Below are positions 1 to 7,559 of a DNA stretch of 14,208 nt, one piece after another. Source of the stretch: Oceanococcus sp051252075 (GTDB taxonomy: Bacteria; Pseudomonadota; Gammaproteobacteria; Nevskiales; Oceanococcaceae); NCBI GenBank assembly GCA_051252075.1, contig JBPOFU010000077.1, positions 1 to 14,208 of the forward strand, given 5' to 3'. The notes below the pieces were generated by a model, which worked only from the letters and a program-made list of their open reading frames with translations, had not been told where the DNA came from and made no database searches. The first letter of the stretch is position 1; every line of letters starts with the position of its first letter. The position numbers were made by a program, and so were the translations under genes.

Positions 1-254
1 AACTAGGGCAGGCACGGGGAGCCGCAATCGCTGCAATCGCGTGCGCTGCATTAGATGTTGCGGAATACGCACCCACGCGCATCAAACAAGCCATTTGCGG
101 CGGTGGCCATGCGGACAAATCACAGATCAACTTTATGGTTAAACGTATCGTAGCGATTCAAGAAGACCTGCAGGAAGATCAAGCGGATGCCCTCGCGGTA
201 GCTATTTGTCACGCCTTTCACTGCAAACCAAAAAATATTGGTATACGCATATGA
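1..254 (+). CDS. ruvC: RuvC Holliday junction resolvase, C-terminal part (5' truncated by window)
   Basis: The open frame with codons starting at position 3 reads from the window edge to a TGA at 252-254, giving about 83 residues. It begins LGQARGAAIAA, then EYAPTRIKQAICGGGHADKSQ, then an aspartate-rich end DQADALAVAICHA. These match the C-terminal half of RuvC, the endonuclease that resolves Holliday junctions: the LGQARG helix, the EYxPxxVKxAxxGxGxAxKxQ segment and the terminal D-x-ADALAxAxxH motif with the last catalytic aspartates. The first catalytic Asp and Glu residues lie upstream of the window. The stop overlaps the ruvA start by 4 nt (ATGA at 251-254), as expected for a ruvCAB operon. 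A small oddity is the cysteines in the tail (ICHAFHCKP). Confidence 0.93.
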   Translation, partial: LGQARGAAIAAIACAALDVAEYAPTRIKQAICGGGHADKSQINFMVKRIVAIQEDLQEDQADALAVAICHAFHCKPKNIGIRI

Positions 255-847
255 TTGGGCGCATACAGGGTCAACTGCTGGAACTCAATCCACCACAACT
301 TCTGCTGGATGTTCAGGGTGTGGGTTATGAAATTTCGGCGCCCATGTCGACCATTTTTTCGCTGCCAGCAATTGGCAAGACTGTGACCCTACACACGCAT
401 TTTGTGGTGCGAGAAGATGCGCAATTGCTGTACGGTTTTGCCAGCCAAGATGAGCGGCATTTTTTCCGTGAAATGCTCAGAATCAGTGGCATCGGAGCCA
501 AGATGGGTTTAGCCGTACTCTCAACTCTGAGTACATCAGAGCTACTCAATGTCATTGAATCTGGTGATGAAGATGCCTTGGTAAGGGTCCCAGGCATAGG
601 AAAGAAAACCGCGCAACGCGTGTTGCTGGAGATGCGCGGTCGCCTCAGCCGCTTTGAACATCTTAGCGTTGCTGGAGGAATAGGCGCATCTGGTGGCGGG
701 CAACGGCCACGCACGGAAGCTCAGGATGCATTGCAAGCGCTGGGTTACTCTGCCGCCGAAGCACGTAAATTGGTGGCAAAAGTCGGTGACGACATAATCA
801 CCGCTCAAGACATTATTCGTCTTGCCTTACAGTCCGCCGCGAAGTGA
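251..847 (+). CDS. ruvA: Holliday junction DNA helicase subunit RuvA
   Basis: RuvA binds Holliday junctions as a tetramer and loads the RuvB motors for branch migration. The protein is 198 residues, close to the usual 190-205. It has an N-terminal OB-fold (MIGRIQGQLLE, residues 1-64). Two helix-hairpin-helix motifs follow, SGIGAK at 79-84 and PGIGKK at 114-119. A glycine-rich linker (about 140-152) leads to domain III (about 153-198, ALQALGYSAAEARK), which contacts RuvB. An upstream in-frame ATG at 206 would add 15 residues lying inside ruvC. I chose ATG 251 because MIGRIxG is the conserved RuvA N-terminus and because it forms an ATGA overlap with the ruvC stop. The 3' end overlaps ruvB by 4 nt. 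Confidence 0.97.
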   Translation: MIGRIQGQLLELNPPQLLLDVQGVGYEISAPMSTIFSLPAIGKTVTLHTHFVVREDAQLLYGFASQDERHFFREMLRISGIGAKMGLAVLSTLSTSELLNVIESGDEDALVRVPGIGKKTAQRVLLEMRGRLSRFEHLSVAGGIGASGGGQRPRTEAQDALQALGYSAAEARKLVAKVGDDIITAQDIIRLALQSAAK

Positions 848-1887
848 ACGAAGACTTCGACAATGATGAGCGGCTGCTGCTGTCCCCGACAGCAGAGCGT
901 GAGGATGAACGCGTCGACCGTGCCATTCGCCCACGCCGATTGGCGGATTATGTCGGCCAAGCCCCGGTACGCGAACAGTTAGAAATTTTCATACAGGCAA
1001 CGAATAATCGCAAAGAAGCATTAGATCATGTGCTGATCTTTGGCCCTCCAGGCCTTGGTAAAACCACACTTGCTCATATTATCGCTGCGGAATTGGGGGT
1101 AAATTTACGGCAAACCTCCGGCCCTGTTTTAGAAAGGCCCGGTGATTTGGCCGCCCAACTCACCAACCTGGAAGAGAACGACGTACTTTTCATCGATGAA
1201 ATCCACCGATTATCTCCAGTCGTAGAGGAGATTTTGTATCCCGCGATGGAGGATTATCAAATCGATATCATGATCGGGGAGGGGCCCGCAGCACGCTCCA
1301 TTAAGCTCGATCTACCACCTTTCACATTGGTCGGTGCCACGACAAGAGCGGGCGCATTGACCTCGCCGCTACGTGATCGCTTTGGCATAGTTCAACGTCT
1401 GCAGTACTACAACAGCTCAGACCTTACTCATATCGTAACCCGTTCCGCCGGACTACTCGGCGTTCACATTGATCACGCAGGCGCAGTCGAAATAGCGCGC
1501 CGCTCACGCGGCACCCCGCGTATCGCCAATCGCCTGCTCCGCCGAGTGCGAGACTACGCCGAAGTGAAATCCGACGGGCGAGTCGACTGTGCTACCGCAG
1601 ATGCTGCTTTAAGCATGTTTGAAGTGGACGAAGAAGGCTTTGATCTGATGGATCGCAAGTTGCTGCGTGTATTGGTGGAACGTTATGGCGGCGGACCTAC
1701 TGGTATCGATGCGCTGGCGGCGGCCATAGGCGAAAGCAAGGACACTCTTGAAGACGTCATCGAACCCTACTTAATTCAACAAGGTTTCTTGTTGCGCACG
1801 CCACGTGGTCGGCAGGCGACAGAACACACTTATCGTTTGCTGGGCCTCAAAGCCCCGAATTCAGCCGCTCATTTCGACGTTGGATAA
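844..1887 (+). CDS. ruvB: Holliday junction branch migration ATPase RuvB
   Basis: RuvB is the hexameric AAA+ ATPase that drives branch migration with RuvA. The 347-residue protein shows Walker A GPPGLGKT at 67-74 and Walker B LFIDEIH at 115-121. Sensor 1 is GATTRAG at 164-170, with the SPLRDRF arginine region at 174-180. The C-terminal winged helix contains GGGPTGIDALA and IEPYLIQQGFLLRTPRGR. It starts at GTG 844, overlapping the ruvA stop as GTGA, which implies translational coupling. No in-frame ATG precedes the conserved region. The first 25 residues are acidic and variable, as is common. The family assignment is not in doubt. Confidence 0.97.
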   Translation: MNEDFDNDERLLLSPTAEREDERVDRAIRPRRLADYVGQAPVREQLEIFIQATNNRKEALDHVLIFGPPGLGKTTLAHIIAAELGVNLRQTSGPVLERPGDLAAQLTNLEENDVLFIDEIHRLSPVVEEILYPAMEDYQIDIMIGEGPAARSIKLDLPPFTLVGATTRAGALTSPLRDRFGIVQRLQYYNSSDLTHIVTRSAGLLGVHIDHAGAVEIARRSRGTPRIANRLLRRVRDYAEVKSDGRVDCATADAALSMFEVDEEGFDLMDRKLLRVLVERYGGGPTGIDALAAAIGESKDTLEDVIEPYLIQQGFLLRTPRGRQATEHTYRLLGLKAPNSAAHFDVG

Positions 1888-1894
1888 AAGTTCT

Positions 1895-2314
1895 ATGTTC
1901 GAGCACGGTTGTCGAGTGTATTACGAAGATACCGATGTCAGCGGCGTGGTTTATCACGCGCGCTATTTGGCCTTTTTCGAACGTGCACGTACCGAATTCC
2001 TACGCAGCCTCGGTTTTGATCAACAAAATATGATCGAAAATCAGAAGATTGCTTTCACCATCGCCAAGCTGGATATGCGTTTTAGAGCCCCCGCACGCCT
2101 TGACGATGAACTGAAGATCAGTGCGACGGTCGTAAAGGCCACTGCTGCATCGGTACAATTCCACCAACGCATGGTGCTTAAGCACGCCTCGGATGCGCTT
2201 TTGTCCGAATTGAATGTAAAAGTTGCCTGCGTGAGTTACCCCAAATTCGAAATCACGCGTATGCCGCCGGCAGTTCATGCCGCTCTGAGAGAACAACAAG
2301 CACATGTCATTTAG
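1895..2314 (+). CDS. ybgC: YbgC-type acyl-CoA thioesterase (hotdog fold)
   Basis: This is a 139-residue 4HBT/hotdog thioesterase of the Tol-Pal-associated YbgC family, which hydrolyses acyl-CoA and is tied to phospholipid metabolism at the inner membrane. The N-terminus holds the family active-site stretch YYEDTDVSGVVYHARYL, with the catalytic aspartate at residue 14 (the D of DTD). FFERARTEFLR follows. I chose ATG 1895, 7 nt after the ruvB stop, because the family usually begins a few residues before RVYYEDTD. TTG 1880 and the distant ATG 1805 inside ruvB are in frame but would add residues with no family match. The Shine-Dalgarno is weak. The 3' end overlaps tolQ by 11 nt, so the gene sits at the head of the tol cluster as in E. 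coli and Pseudomonas. Confidence 0.94.
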   Translation: MFEHGCRVYYEDTDVSGVVYHARYLAFFERARTEFLRSLGFDQQNMIENQKIAFTIAKLDMRFRAPARLDDELKISATVVKATAASVQFHQRMVLKHASDALLSELNVKVACVSYPKFEITRMPPAVHAALREQQAHVI

Positions 2315-2972
2315 TCATCTCATTTTAAATGCAAGCCTGCTGGTGCAAGTGGTCATGGGCCTTTTGCTCTTAGCATCTGTGGGTTCTTGGTTCGTCATTA
2401 TTCGCAAGAAGGCACTGATCGACAGCATGCGCAAAGCCGCAGATCGTTTCGAAGACAGTTTTTGGTCCGGCGGACGATTAACCGATATTGCCGACACCTT
2501 ACGCCGCCGCAACAAAACCAGCATGGGCTTGGAGGCCTTGTTCCAGGCCGGTTATGAAGAATTTGAACGCAGTCGCAGTGATGGTGTTGCACGTGAGGAC
2601 ATACTCGGCGCGGCGCAACGCGCAGTACGGGTCGCCCACATGCGGGAAATTGATCGTCTGGATGGTGGCTTAGCGGCACTAGCAACGGTAGGGTCAACAT
2701 CTCCTTACGTCGGCCTGTTTGGCACCGTCTGGGGCATCATGAATGCCTTCATCGGCCTCGGTAACGCAAAGCATGCCACCTTAACTATGGTCGCTCCGGG
2801 CATCGCTGAGGCCTTAATTGCAACCGCCATGGGCTTGGTTGCAGCCATACCAGCGGTCGTCGCCTATAACACCTTTACCAGCCAGGTTGAACGGCTGGAA
2901 TCGCGCTTTCAAGCTTTTGCCGAAGAATTCATAGGCATCGTTGAGCGTGGACTGCATAAACCTTCAGAATGA
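2304..2972 (+). CDS. tolQ: Tol-Pal system proton-channel subunit TolQ
   Basis: TolQ is the MotA/ExbB-family inner-membrane protein that with TolR forms the proton-motive-force motor energising TolA during outer-membrane constriction. The 222 residues (E. coli about 230) show TM1 at about 9-33 (SLLVQVVMGLLLLAS). A cytoplasmic loop rich in charged residues follows. TM2 spans about 124-148 (VGSTSPYVGLFGTVWGIMNAF) and TM3 about 160-188 (MVAPGIAEALIATAMGLVAAIPA). The GLFGTVWGI and PGIAEALIATAxGL motifs are hallmarks of the family. The start overlaps the ybgC end by 11 nt and the stop overlaps tolR as ATGA, so expression is probably coupled. Confidence 0.97.
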   Translation: MSFSHLILNASLLVQVVMGLLLLASVGSWFVIIRKKALIDSMRKAADRFEDSFWSGGRLTDIADTLRRRNKTSMGLEALFQAGYEEFERSRSDGVAREDILGAAQRAVRVAHMREIDRLDGGLAALATVGSTSPYVGLFGTVWGIMNAFIGLGNAKHATLTMVAPGIAEALIATAMGLVAAIPAVVAYNTFTSQVERLESRFQAFAEEFIGIVERGLHKPSE

Positions 2973-3391
2973 TTCAGGCTAAGAAGCGCCGATTGGCGCA
3001 TGAGATCAATGTCGTTCCTTACATCGACGTCATGCTGGTGTTGTTGGTGATATTTATGATTACCGCACCTTTGCTAACGCAGGGCGTGGAAGTAAACCTG
3101 CCTGATGCCGCCGCAGAAACCATGGAATACGACGAAGACAATGAACCCATAGTCTTAAGTGTCGACGCCAAGGGGCAGTATTTCCTCAACCGTGGCAGCG
3201 ATCCGAAAGCAGCCATCTCCGACGAAGAGATTCAGCGCATAGTCAGCAGCATTTTGAAACACAAACCCAAAACGGCCGTTGTTGTTGAAGGTGATGAGAA
3301 GGTTGAATACGCCCGGGTCATGCATGCCATGAGTTTGTTGCAGCAAGCCGGTGTACAGCAACTGGGCTTTGCCACCGAGAGCCCCGAGTAA
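2969..3391 (+). CDS. tolR: Tol-Pal system protein TolR
   Basis: TolR is the ExbD-family partner of TolQ: a single-pass inner-membrane protein with a periplasmic domain. The 140 residues have a short basic cytoplasmic N-terminus (KKRR at 5-8). The conserved EINVVPYIDVMLVLLVIFM segment (12-30) includes Asp20, the transmembrane aspartate expected to carry protons. The PLLTQGVEVNLP segment that follows is characteristic. The periplasmic part (about 45-140) ends with VQQLGFATE, like other TolR/ExbD proteins. The ATG lies inside the ATGA overlap with tolQ. An 18-nt gap separates it from tolA. Confidence 0.97.
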   Translation: MIQAKKRRLAHEINVVPYIDVMLVLLVIFMITAPLLTQGVEVNLPDAAAETMEYDEDNEPIVLSVDAKGQYFLNRGSDPKAAISDEEIQRIVSSILKHKPKTAVVVEGDEKVEYARVMHAMSLLQQAGVQQLGFATESPE

Positions 3392-3409
3392 ACGCTCATA
3401 CCTTCTAAG

Positions 3410-4294
3410 ATGAAGCTCAAACCCGAAGATTTACTGGCATTGGTCTTATCACTAGCATTGCATGTGATCGTGGCCGCTGTGTTGTGGTTTGGAGCGCCAG
3501 AGCTATTCAAGCCGGAAGCTCGACCAGTCATACCGGTAAAAGCGGTTTTTCTAGACACACAAAGACAACAATCAGCAGCAAAAGCACGCGAGCAGGCGCA
3601 AGCCGAACGTCAGCGCAAGCTAGAAGCTGAACGGATTCGCAAAGCTGAGGAGCAACGCCAGCTGCGAGAAAAGGAAGCGCATCTAAAAGCTGAAGCAGAC
3701 GCGAAGCGAAAAGTTGAAGAGGCACAGATAAAGGCCGAATTAGAGGCGAAACGCAGAGCAGAACTCGAAGCGCAGAAAAAAGCTGAGGCAGAAGCGAAAC
3801 GCCAAGCCGAAGAAAAGGCACGACAGGAAGCCATACAGAAGCAGAAAGCCGCCGAAGAGGCCGCGCGTAAAAAAGCGGCGGACGAGGCTGAGCGAAAGAA
3901 ACTAGAAGCTGCGCGGAGAAAACGCCAAGAAGATGATAAGCGGCGTTTTCAAGAGGCTTTGCTAGCGGAAGAAGCGGCAATCGAAGAACAACGACGCGCC
4001 AGCGCTCAAGCAAAGCAAGATGACAGCGACCGTGCGCGCTATAGTGAACAGCTGAGTCAGCACATTCAGCGACAATGGGCGCGACCTGTGGGCGCGGATC
4101 AAGATTTTTCCTGCAAAATACAGATTCGACAGTTGCCCGGCGGACAAATCCAGTCGTATGAATTGTTGGAAAGTTGCGGCAACAGCTTTCTAGATGCCTC
4201 GGTAGAAAGTGCTATCCGCAAAGCGGACCCTTTGCCTTTACCTAAAAACAAGCGCGTTTTCGAACGCACTTTAAACCTGACCTTTAAACCATGA
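3410..4294 (+). CDS. tolA: Tol-Pal system protein TolA
   Basis: TolA spans the periplasm from an inner-membrane anchor to contacts with TolB, Pal and CpoB near the outer membrane. The 294 residues begin with a TM helix at about 9-29 containing the S-x3-H motif (SLALH, Ser14/His18) that TolA and TonB use to engage the motor. Residues about 50-205 are an uninterrupted Ala/Glu/Lys/Arg/Gln-rich helix or coiled coil made of degenerate AEAKRxAEE-type repeats. Residues about 206-294 form the globular TolA-III domain. It contains Cys235 and Cys256, the probable disulfide pair, and ends with TLNLTFKP. The gene follows tolR by 18 nt and overlaps tolB by 4 nt. The low-complexity helix explains the long spurious open frames on the opposite strand. 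Confidence 0.96.
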   Translation: MKLKPEDLLALVLSLALHVIVAAVLWFGAPELFKPEARPVIPVKAVFLDTQRQQSAAKAREQAQAERQRKLEAERIRKAEEQRQLREKEAHLKAEADAKRKVEEAQIKAELEAKRRAELEAQKKAEAEAKRQAEEKARQEAIQKQKAAEEAARKKAADEAERKKLEAARRKRQEDDKRRFQEALLAEEAAIEEQRRASAQAKQDDSDRARYSEQLSQHIQRQWARPVGADQDFSCKIQIRQLPGGQIQSYELLESCGNSFLDASVESAIRKADPLPLPKNKRVFERTLNLTFKP

Positions 4295-5577
4295 TGCGTA
4301 GCTTACTTTTCCTATTCGTACTGACATTTTTCAGCACAGGACATGCTGCTTTAGAAATTGAAGTCACCGGCGGTGAGGTTCAACCGGTATCCGTCGGTAT
4401 CGTGCCTTTTTCCTCTGAGCAATTGGCGCAGCTCGACATTGACATCGCGCGCATCGTCGAAACGGATTTGCGCAGCAGCGGCCTTTTTTCACCATTTCCT
4501 AGAGAGGACATGTTGGCCAAGCCGAGCCAACAGGATCAAGTCCGCTATGAAAATTGGCGCGCTCTGGGCGTCGAACATTTAGTTATTGGTTCTATCGGTC
4601 GTACTGCGGAAGGTCAATGGCAGGTTGAGTTCCATTTGCTCGATGTGTTTAAAGGCACCCGCAGCCTGGGTTACGCCATTCCAGTCAGTGCCAGCGGATT
4701 GCGCTATGCAGGGCACCAAATCAGCGATCTCATCTACCAAAAGTTAACCGGGCATCGCGGCGTATTCAATACCCGCATTGCCTACATCACCGCAGAAGGC
4801 GATGTAAAAAACCGACGCTACAAATTGATGATCGCCGATGCCGATGGGCATGAGCCCAAGCAATTGGTCAGCTCAGCCGAACCCATCATGTCTCCAACCT
4901 GGTCACCCGATGGCCGCCAGATGGCTTTCGTGGCCTTTGATCAAGGACAGTCCTCTGTATACCTGCAAACCATTGCAACCGGTGTTGTTCGAAAGCTAAC
5001 CAATTATCGCGGCATCAATGGAGCGCCAAGCTTTTCACCGGATGGTCGCCAATTGGCCATCACTCTGTCGCATGAAGGCAACCCTGAAATTTATGTTTTA
5101 AATCTGGCTGATAACGCGACGCGACGGATCACTACGGATCCCGCAATCGATACAGAACCGGCGTTTTCCCCTGATGGAAAGCACTTGGTTTTCACATCAG
5201 ATCGGGCAGGGCGACCACAAATTTATCGCATTGATCTGAATGGGCAGCAGAAACCCAAGCGGATTACTTTCGAAGGTAAGAGCAATGCACGAGCGAGTTA
5301 TTCACCTGATGGATCGTTCATGAGCTTGGTCCATCAAACCGAAAACGGCTTCTACATTGCCGCCATGGAGGTCGCCACACGCGCCATTCGCGTGCTCAGC
5401 AATGGACCTTTAGACGAAAGCCCGAGCTTTGCACCGAATGGCGTTGCTATAATTTACGCAACGCGCGGTCGGCGAGGTGCGGAACTGGCCACAGTGGCTA
5501 TAGATACCGGTATACAACAATCTTTAAGTCAACCCGGGGATGTACGCGAACCGGCTTGGTCGCCCTTTAATAAATAG
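4291..5577 (+). CDS. tolB: Tol-Pal system periplasmic beta-propeller protein TolB
   Basis: TolB is a periplasmic protein that binds Pal and TolA. The 428 residues start with a Sec signal peptide (hydrophobic core LLFLFVLTFF). Cleavage is predicted after Ala19 in STGHA, giving a mature N-terminus ALEIEV, the likely TolA-binding box. The N-terminal alpha/beta domain runs to about residue 160. A six-bladed propeller follows, with repeated [WF]SPDG signatures: PTWSPDG, PSFSPDG, PAFSPDG, ASYSPDG, PSFAPNG and PAWSPFNK. Two consecutive ATGs (4291, 4294) are both possible starts. The first overlaps the tolA stop. An AGGA straddling the tolB stop (5576-5579) is the ribosome binding site of pal. Confidence 0.97.
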   Translation: MMRSLLFLFVLTFFSTGHAALEIEVTGGEVQPVSVGIVPFSSEQLAQLDIDIARIVETDLRSSGLFSPFPREDMLAKPSQQDQVRYENWRALGVEHLVIGSIGRTAEGQWQVEFHLLDVFKGTRSLGYAIPVSASGLRYAGHQISDLIYQKLTGHRGVFNTRIAYITAEGDVKNRRYKLMIADADGHEPKQLVSSAEPIMSPTWSPDGRQMAFVAFDQGQSSVYLQTIATGVVRKLTNYRGINGAPSFSPDGRQLAITLSHEGNPEIYVLNLADNATRRITTDPAIDTEPAFSPDGKHLVFTSDRAGRPQIYRIDLNGQQKPKRITFEGKSNARASYSPDGSFMSLVHQTENGFYIAAMEVATRAIRVLSNGPLDESPSFAPNGVAIIYATRGRRGAELATVAIDTGIQQSLSQPGDVREPAWSPFNK

Positions 5578-5585
5578 GAATCGAC

Positions 5586-6131
5586 ATGAAAATTTCTCGC
5601 AATATTCTCAGCAGTTTGCTGCTTTTTACGCTGGTAGCTTGCAGTAGCACACCAGATGATATGGATAACGCTGACAACGCTAATAATTTGCCAGAATATG
5701 GGCAAACCGATGATGGCGGTATGAATTCATCCGGTATTAATGGCCGCGAGTTGGGGGATGTAAACCCCTTAGCCCAGGCGGAACAACGCGAAGCCGCACT
5801 GCGCCAACAGCTCACTGTCTATTTCGATTTTGATAGCAGCCAAATTCGCAGTGAATTCATGCCCGTGCTGGATGCACATGCCCGCTTTTTGCGTGACACT
5901 CCAACCGCGCGCATGCGCTTGGCTGGTCACACCGATGAACGCGGCACCCGCGAATACAACATAGCTTTAGGTGAACGTCGTGGCGAAGCCGTTCGGCGCG
6001 CTTTGTTGTTACGTGGCGCTGCCCGCGCGCAACTTTTGGTGGTTAGCTATGGTGAAGAGCAACCCGCTTCTTTAGGCACTGGTGAACAAGCGTGGACACA
6101 GAACCGTCGCGTTGTCATGGCCTATCAATGA
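5586..6131 (+). CDS. pal: Peptidoglycan-associated outer-membrane lipoprotein Pal
   Basis: Pal anchors the outer membrane to peptidoglycan and is the outer-membrane partner of TolB. The 181 residues carry a lipoprotein signal peptide with lipobox LVAC, lipidated at Cys19. Ser at +2 fits outer-membrane sorting. A disordered, acidic Asn/Asp/Gly-rich linker (about 20-60) follows. The OmpA-like domain (about 75-181) contains VYFDFDSS, LAGHTDERGTREYNIALGERR (the peptidoglycan-binding loop with Asp117 and the following arginines) and QNRRVVMAY. It lies 8 nt after tolB with a good AGGA Shine-Dalgarno, and overlaps cpoB as ATGA. Confidence 0.97.
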   Translation: MKISRNILSSLLLFTLVACSSTPDDMDNADNANNLPEYGQTDDGGMNSSGINGRELGDVNPLAQAEQREAALRQQLTVYFDFDSSQIRSEFMPVLDAHARFLRDTPTARMRLAGHTDERGTREYNIALGERRGEAVRRALLLRGAARAQLLVVSYGEEQPASLGTGEQAWTQNRRVVMAYQ

Positions 6132-6877
6132 ATCGTTACGGAATCCTACTACTAGGGGTTGGATTGCTAGGTGGCTGCGCCAGCATGGGGTCAAATGAGC
6201 CCAATCCTACAGAACTGCGTTTACGTGCCCTGGAAGCTACCAACACCGAACTTCAGGATGAATTGTCACAGCAGCAACGTCGCTTAAGTGGCTTGGGCGC
6301 AGTTGGCCTGGGCAGTAGCGTCGCCAATCTTGAAGAACAAGTTCGTACTCTGCGTGGTCAAATTGAGGATTTGCAATACCGTCTAGAGCAGCAAAATGAA
6401 CGGCAACGCGCACTCTACGTCGACATCGACAACCGCTTACAGCAGTTGGAGGGTGGTGAGAGCATTGCGCGCAGCGCCGCATTGCGCGAAGACGACAACG
6501 CGGACCAAAAGGCCTATCTAGCTGCTTTTCAACAGTTAAAGTCAGGTAGTTACGATCAATCCATAAAAGCTTTTCAAAGCTTTTTAAAGCGCTACCCTGA
6601 AAGCCCGTACGCGCCAAATGCGCAGTACTGGGTTGGCGAAGCTCATTATGTTGATCGAAATTTTGAACAGGCGTGGCTTGCATTCGCCCAAGTACTAAAG
6701 CGCTTTCCTGCCAGCGGCAAGGCCAGCGATGCGCTGCTCAAGCAAGGCTTGGTGCGCGTAGAGCAGGGTAAACAAGTTGAAGCGCGAGAGCTGCTCAAGC
6801 AAGTCAGCATGCGTTACCCAAACAGTACAGCAGCGGGTTTAGCGCGGGAGCGCCTGCAGCAGATGGGCAGTGAATGA
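6128..6877 (+). CDS. cpoB: Cell division coordinator CpoB (YbgF), apparently lipidated
   Basis: CpoB links Tol-Pal with septal peptidoglycan synthesis and binds TolA. The 249 residues show a signal sequence, then coiled-coil helices (about 28-57 and 63-108, rich in Gln/Glu/Leu), which form the trimerisation region. A TPR domain (about 125-245) has three repeats ending in YPESPYAPNAQYWVGEA, RFPASGKASDALLKQG and YPNSTAAGLARERL. I chose ATG 6128, which overlaps the pal stop (ATGA) and gives a clean signal peptide. An upstream in-frame ATG at 6092 lies inside pal. Unusually, the signal peptide ends LLGGCAS, which fits a lipobox with Cys17. The E. coli protein is soluble and periplasmic. The 3' end overlaps queE by 8 nt. 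Confidence 0.93.
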   Translation: MNRYGILLLGVGLLGGCASMGSNEPNPTELRLRALEATNTELQDELSQQQRRLSGLGAVGLGSSVANLEEQVRTLRGQIEDLQYRLEQQNERQRALYVDIDNRLQQLEGGESIARSAALREDDNADQKAYLAAFQQLKSGSYDQSIKAFQSFLKRYPESPYAPNAQYWVGEAHYVDRNFEQAWLAFAQVLKRFPASGKASDALLKQGLVRVEQGKQVEARELLKQVSMRYPNSTAAGLARERLQQMGSE

Positions 6878-7559
6878 TTCGGCGCCCGCCGAGCTTGAAC
6901 GCATTGTAGAAACGCGAGTAGCTCGGCTAAAGATCACCGAAGTATTCCACTCTCTGCAGGGTGAGGCGCGCGACGCCGGTTGGCCGACAACTTTTATACG
7001 CTTAACCGGCTGCCCTTTGCGTTGTCAGTACTGCGACACGGCCTATGCATTTCATGGCGGTCATTGGCGTGATATCGACGACATATTGACTGATCCATTG
7101 GTTACGAAAAGCCGTCATATTTGTGTCACTGGTGGTGAGCCACTGGCACAAAAAGGCTGCCGAGATCTGCTTAAAAAACTTTGCCAGCAAGGCTATCAAG
7201 TCTCACTGGAAACCAGTGGGGCTATGGACATTTCGGGCATAGATGCGCGAGTGAGTCGTGTTGTCGATATCAAGACTCCAGATTCCGGCGAATTGACGCG
7301 CAACCGTTGGGAAAACATTGCCCTATTGACGAACCACGACCAAATAAAATTTGTCATCTGCAGTCAAAGCGATTTCGAATGGGCTGTGCGAATAGTCAAT
7401 GACCATCAACTCTCTCAGCGCTGTGACGTCTGGATTTCTCCCAGCCATTCACAAGTAGACGCTGAACAATTGGCGAACTGGGTCATCGACAGCGGTCTGC
7501 CTCTGCGGTTTCAACTTCAGCTTCATAAAATTCTTTGGAACGATGAACCCGGACATTAA
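6870..7559 (+). CDS. queE: 7-carboxy-7-deazaguanine synthase QueE (radical SAM)
   Basis: QueE converts 6-carboxytetrahydropterin to 7-carboxy-7-deazaguanine, the ring-contraction step of queuosine biosynthesis. The 229 residues contain the radical SAM cluster motif C-x3-C-x2-C (CPLRCQYCD, Cys48, Cys52, Cys55). The substrate/SAM motifs FHSLQGE and CVTGGEPLAQ are also present, and the C-terminus LQLHKILWN is typical. There is no in-frame ATG upstream of the conserved part. The only reasonable start is GTG 6870, inside the end of cpoB, giving about 16 residues before the conserved core and no strong Shine-Dalgarno. Expression therefore probably depends on translational coupling to cpoB. The stop lies 17 nt inside queC, the enzyme of the next step. 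Confidence 0.94.
   Translation: MNDSAPAELERIVETRVARLKITEVFHSLQGEARDAGWPTTFIRLTGCPLRCQYCDTAYAFHGGHWRDIDDILTDPLVTKSRHICVTGGEPLAQKGCRDLLKKLCQQGYQVSLETSGAMDISGIDARVSRVVDIKTPDSGELTRNRWENIALLTNHDQIKFVICSQSDFEWAVRIVNDHQLSQRCDVWISPSHSQVDAEQLANWVIDSGLPLRFQLQLHKILWNDEPGH

Noticed and set aside
206..250. Upstream ATG 206 as the start of RuvA
   Set aside because: The extra 15 residues have no RuvA similarity and lie in the ruvC coding frame overlap. ATG 251 gives the conserved MIGRIxG start.
3528..4013. Long minus-strand open frames opposite tolA (161 and 74 codons)
   Set aside because: They are shadows of the Ala/Glu/Lys-rich coiled-coil repeats of TolA, low in complexity and without recognisable domains.
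3560..4020. Repetitive AEAKR-type segments in tolA as a possible tandem repeat or mobile insert
   Set aside because: Degenerate Ala/Glu/Lys repeats are the normal long helix of TolA. No exact DNA-level tandem repeat is evident.
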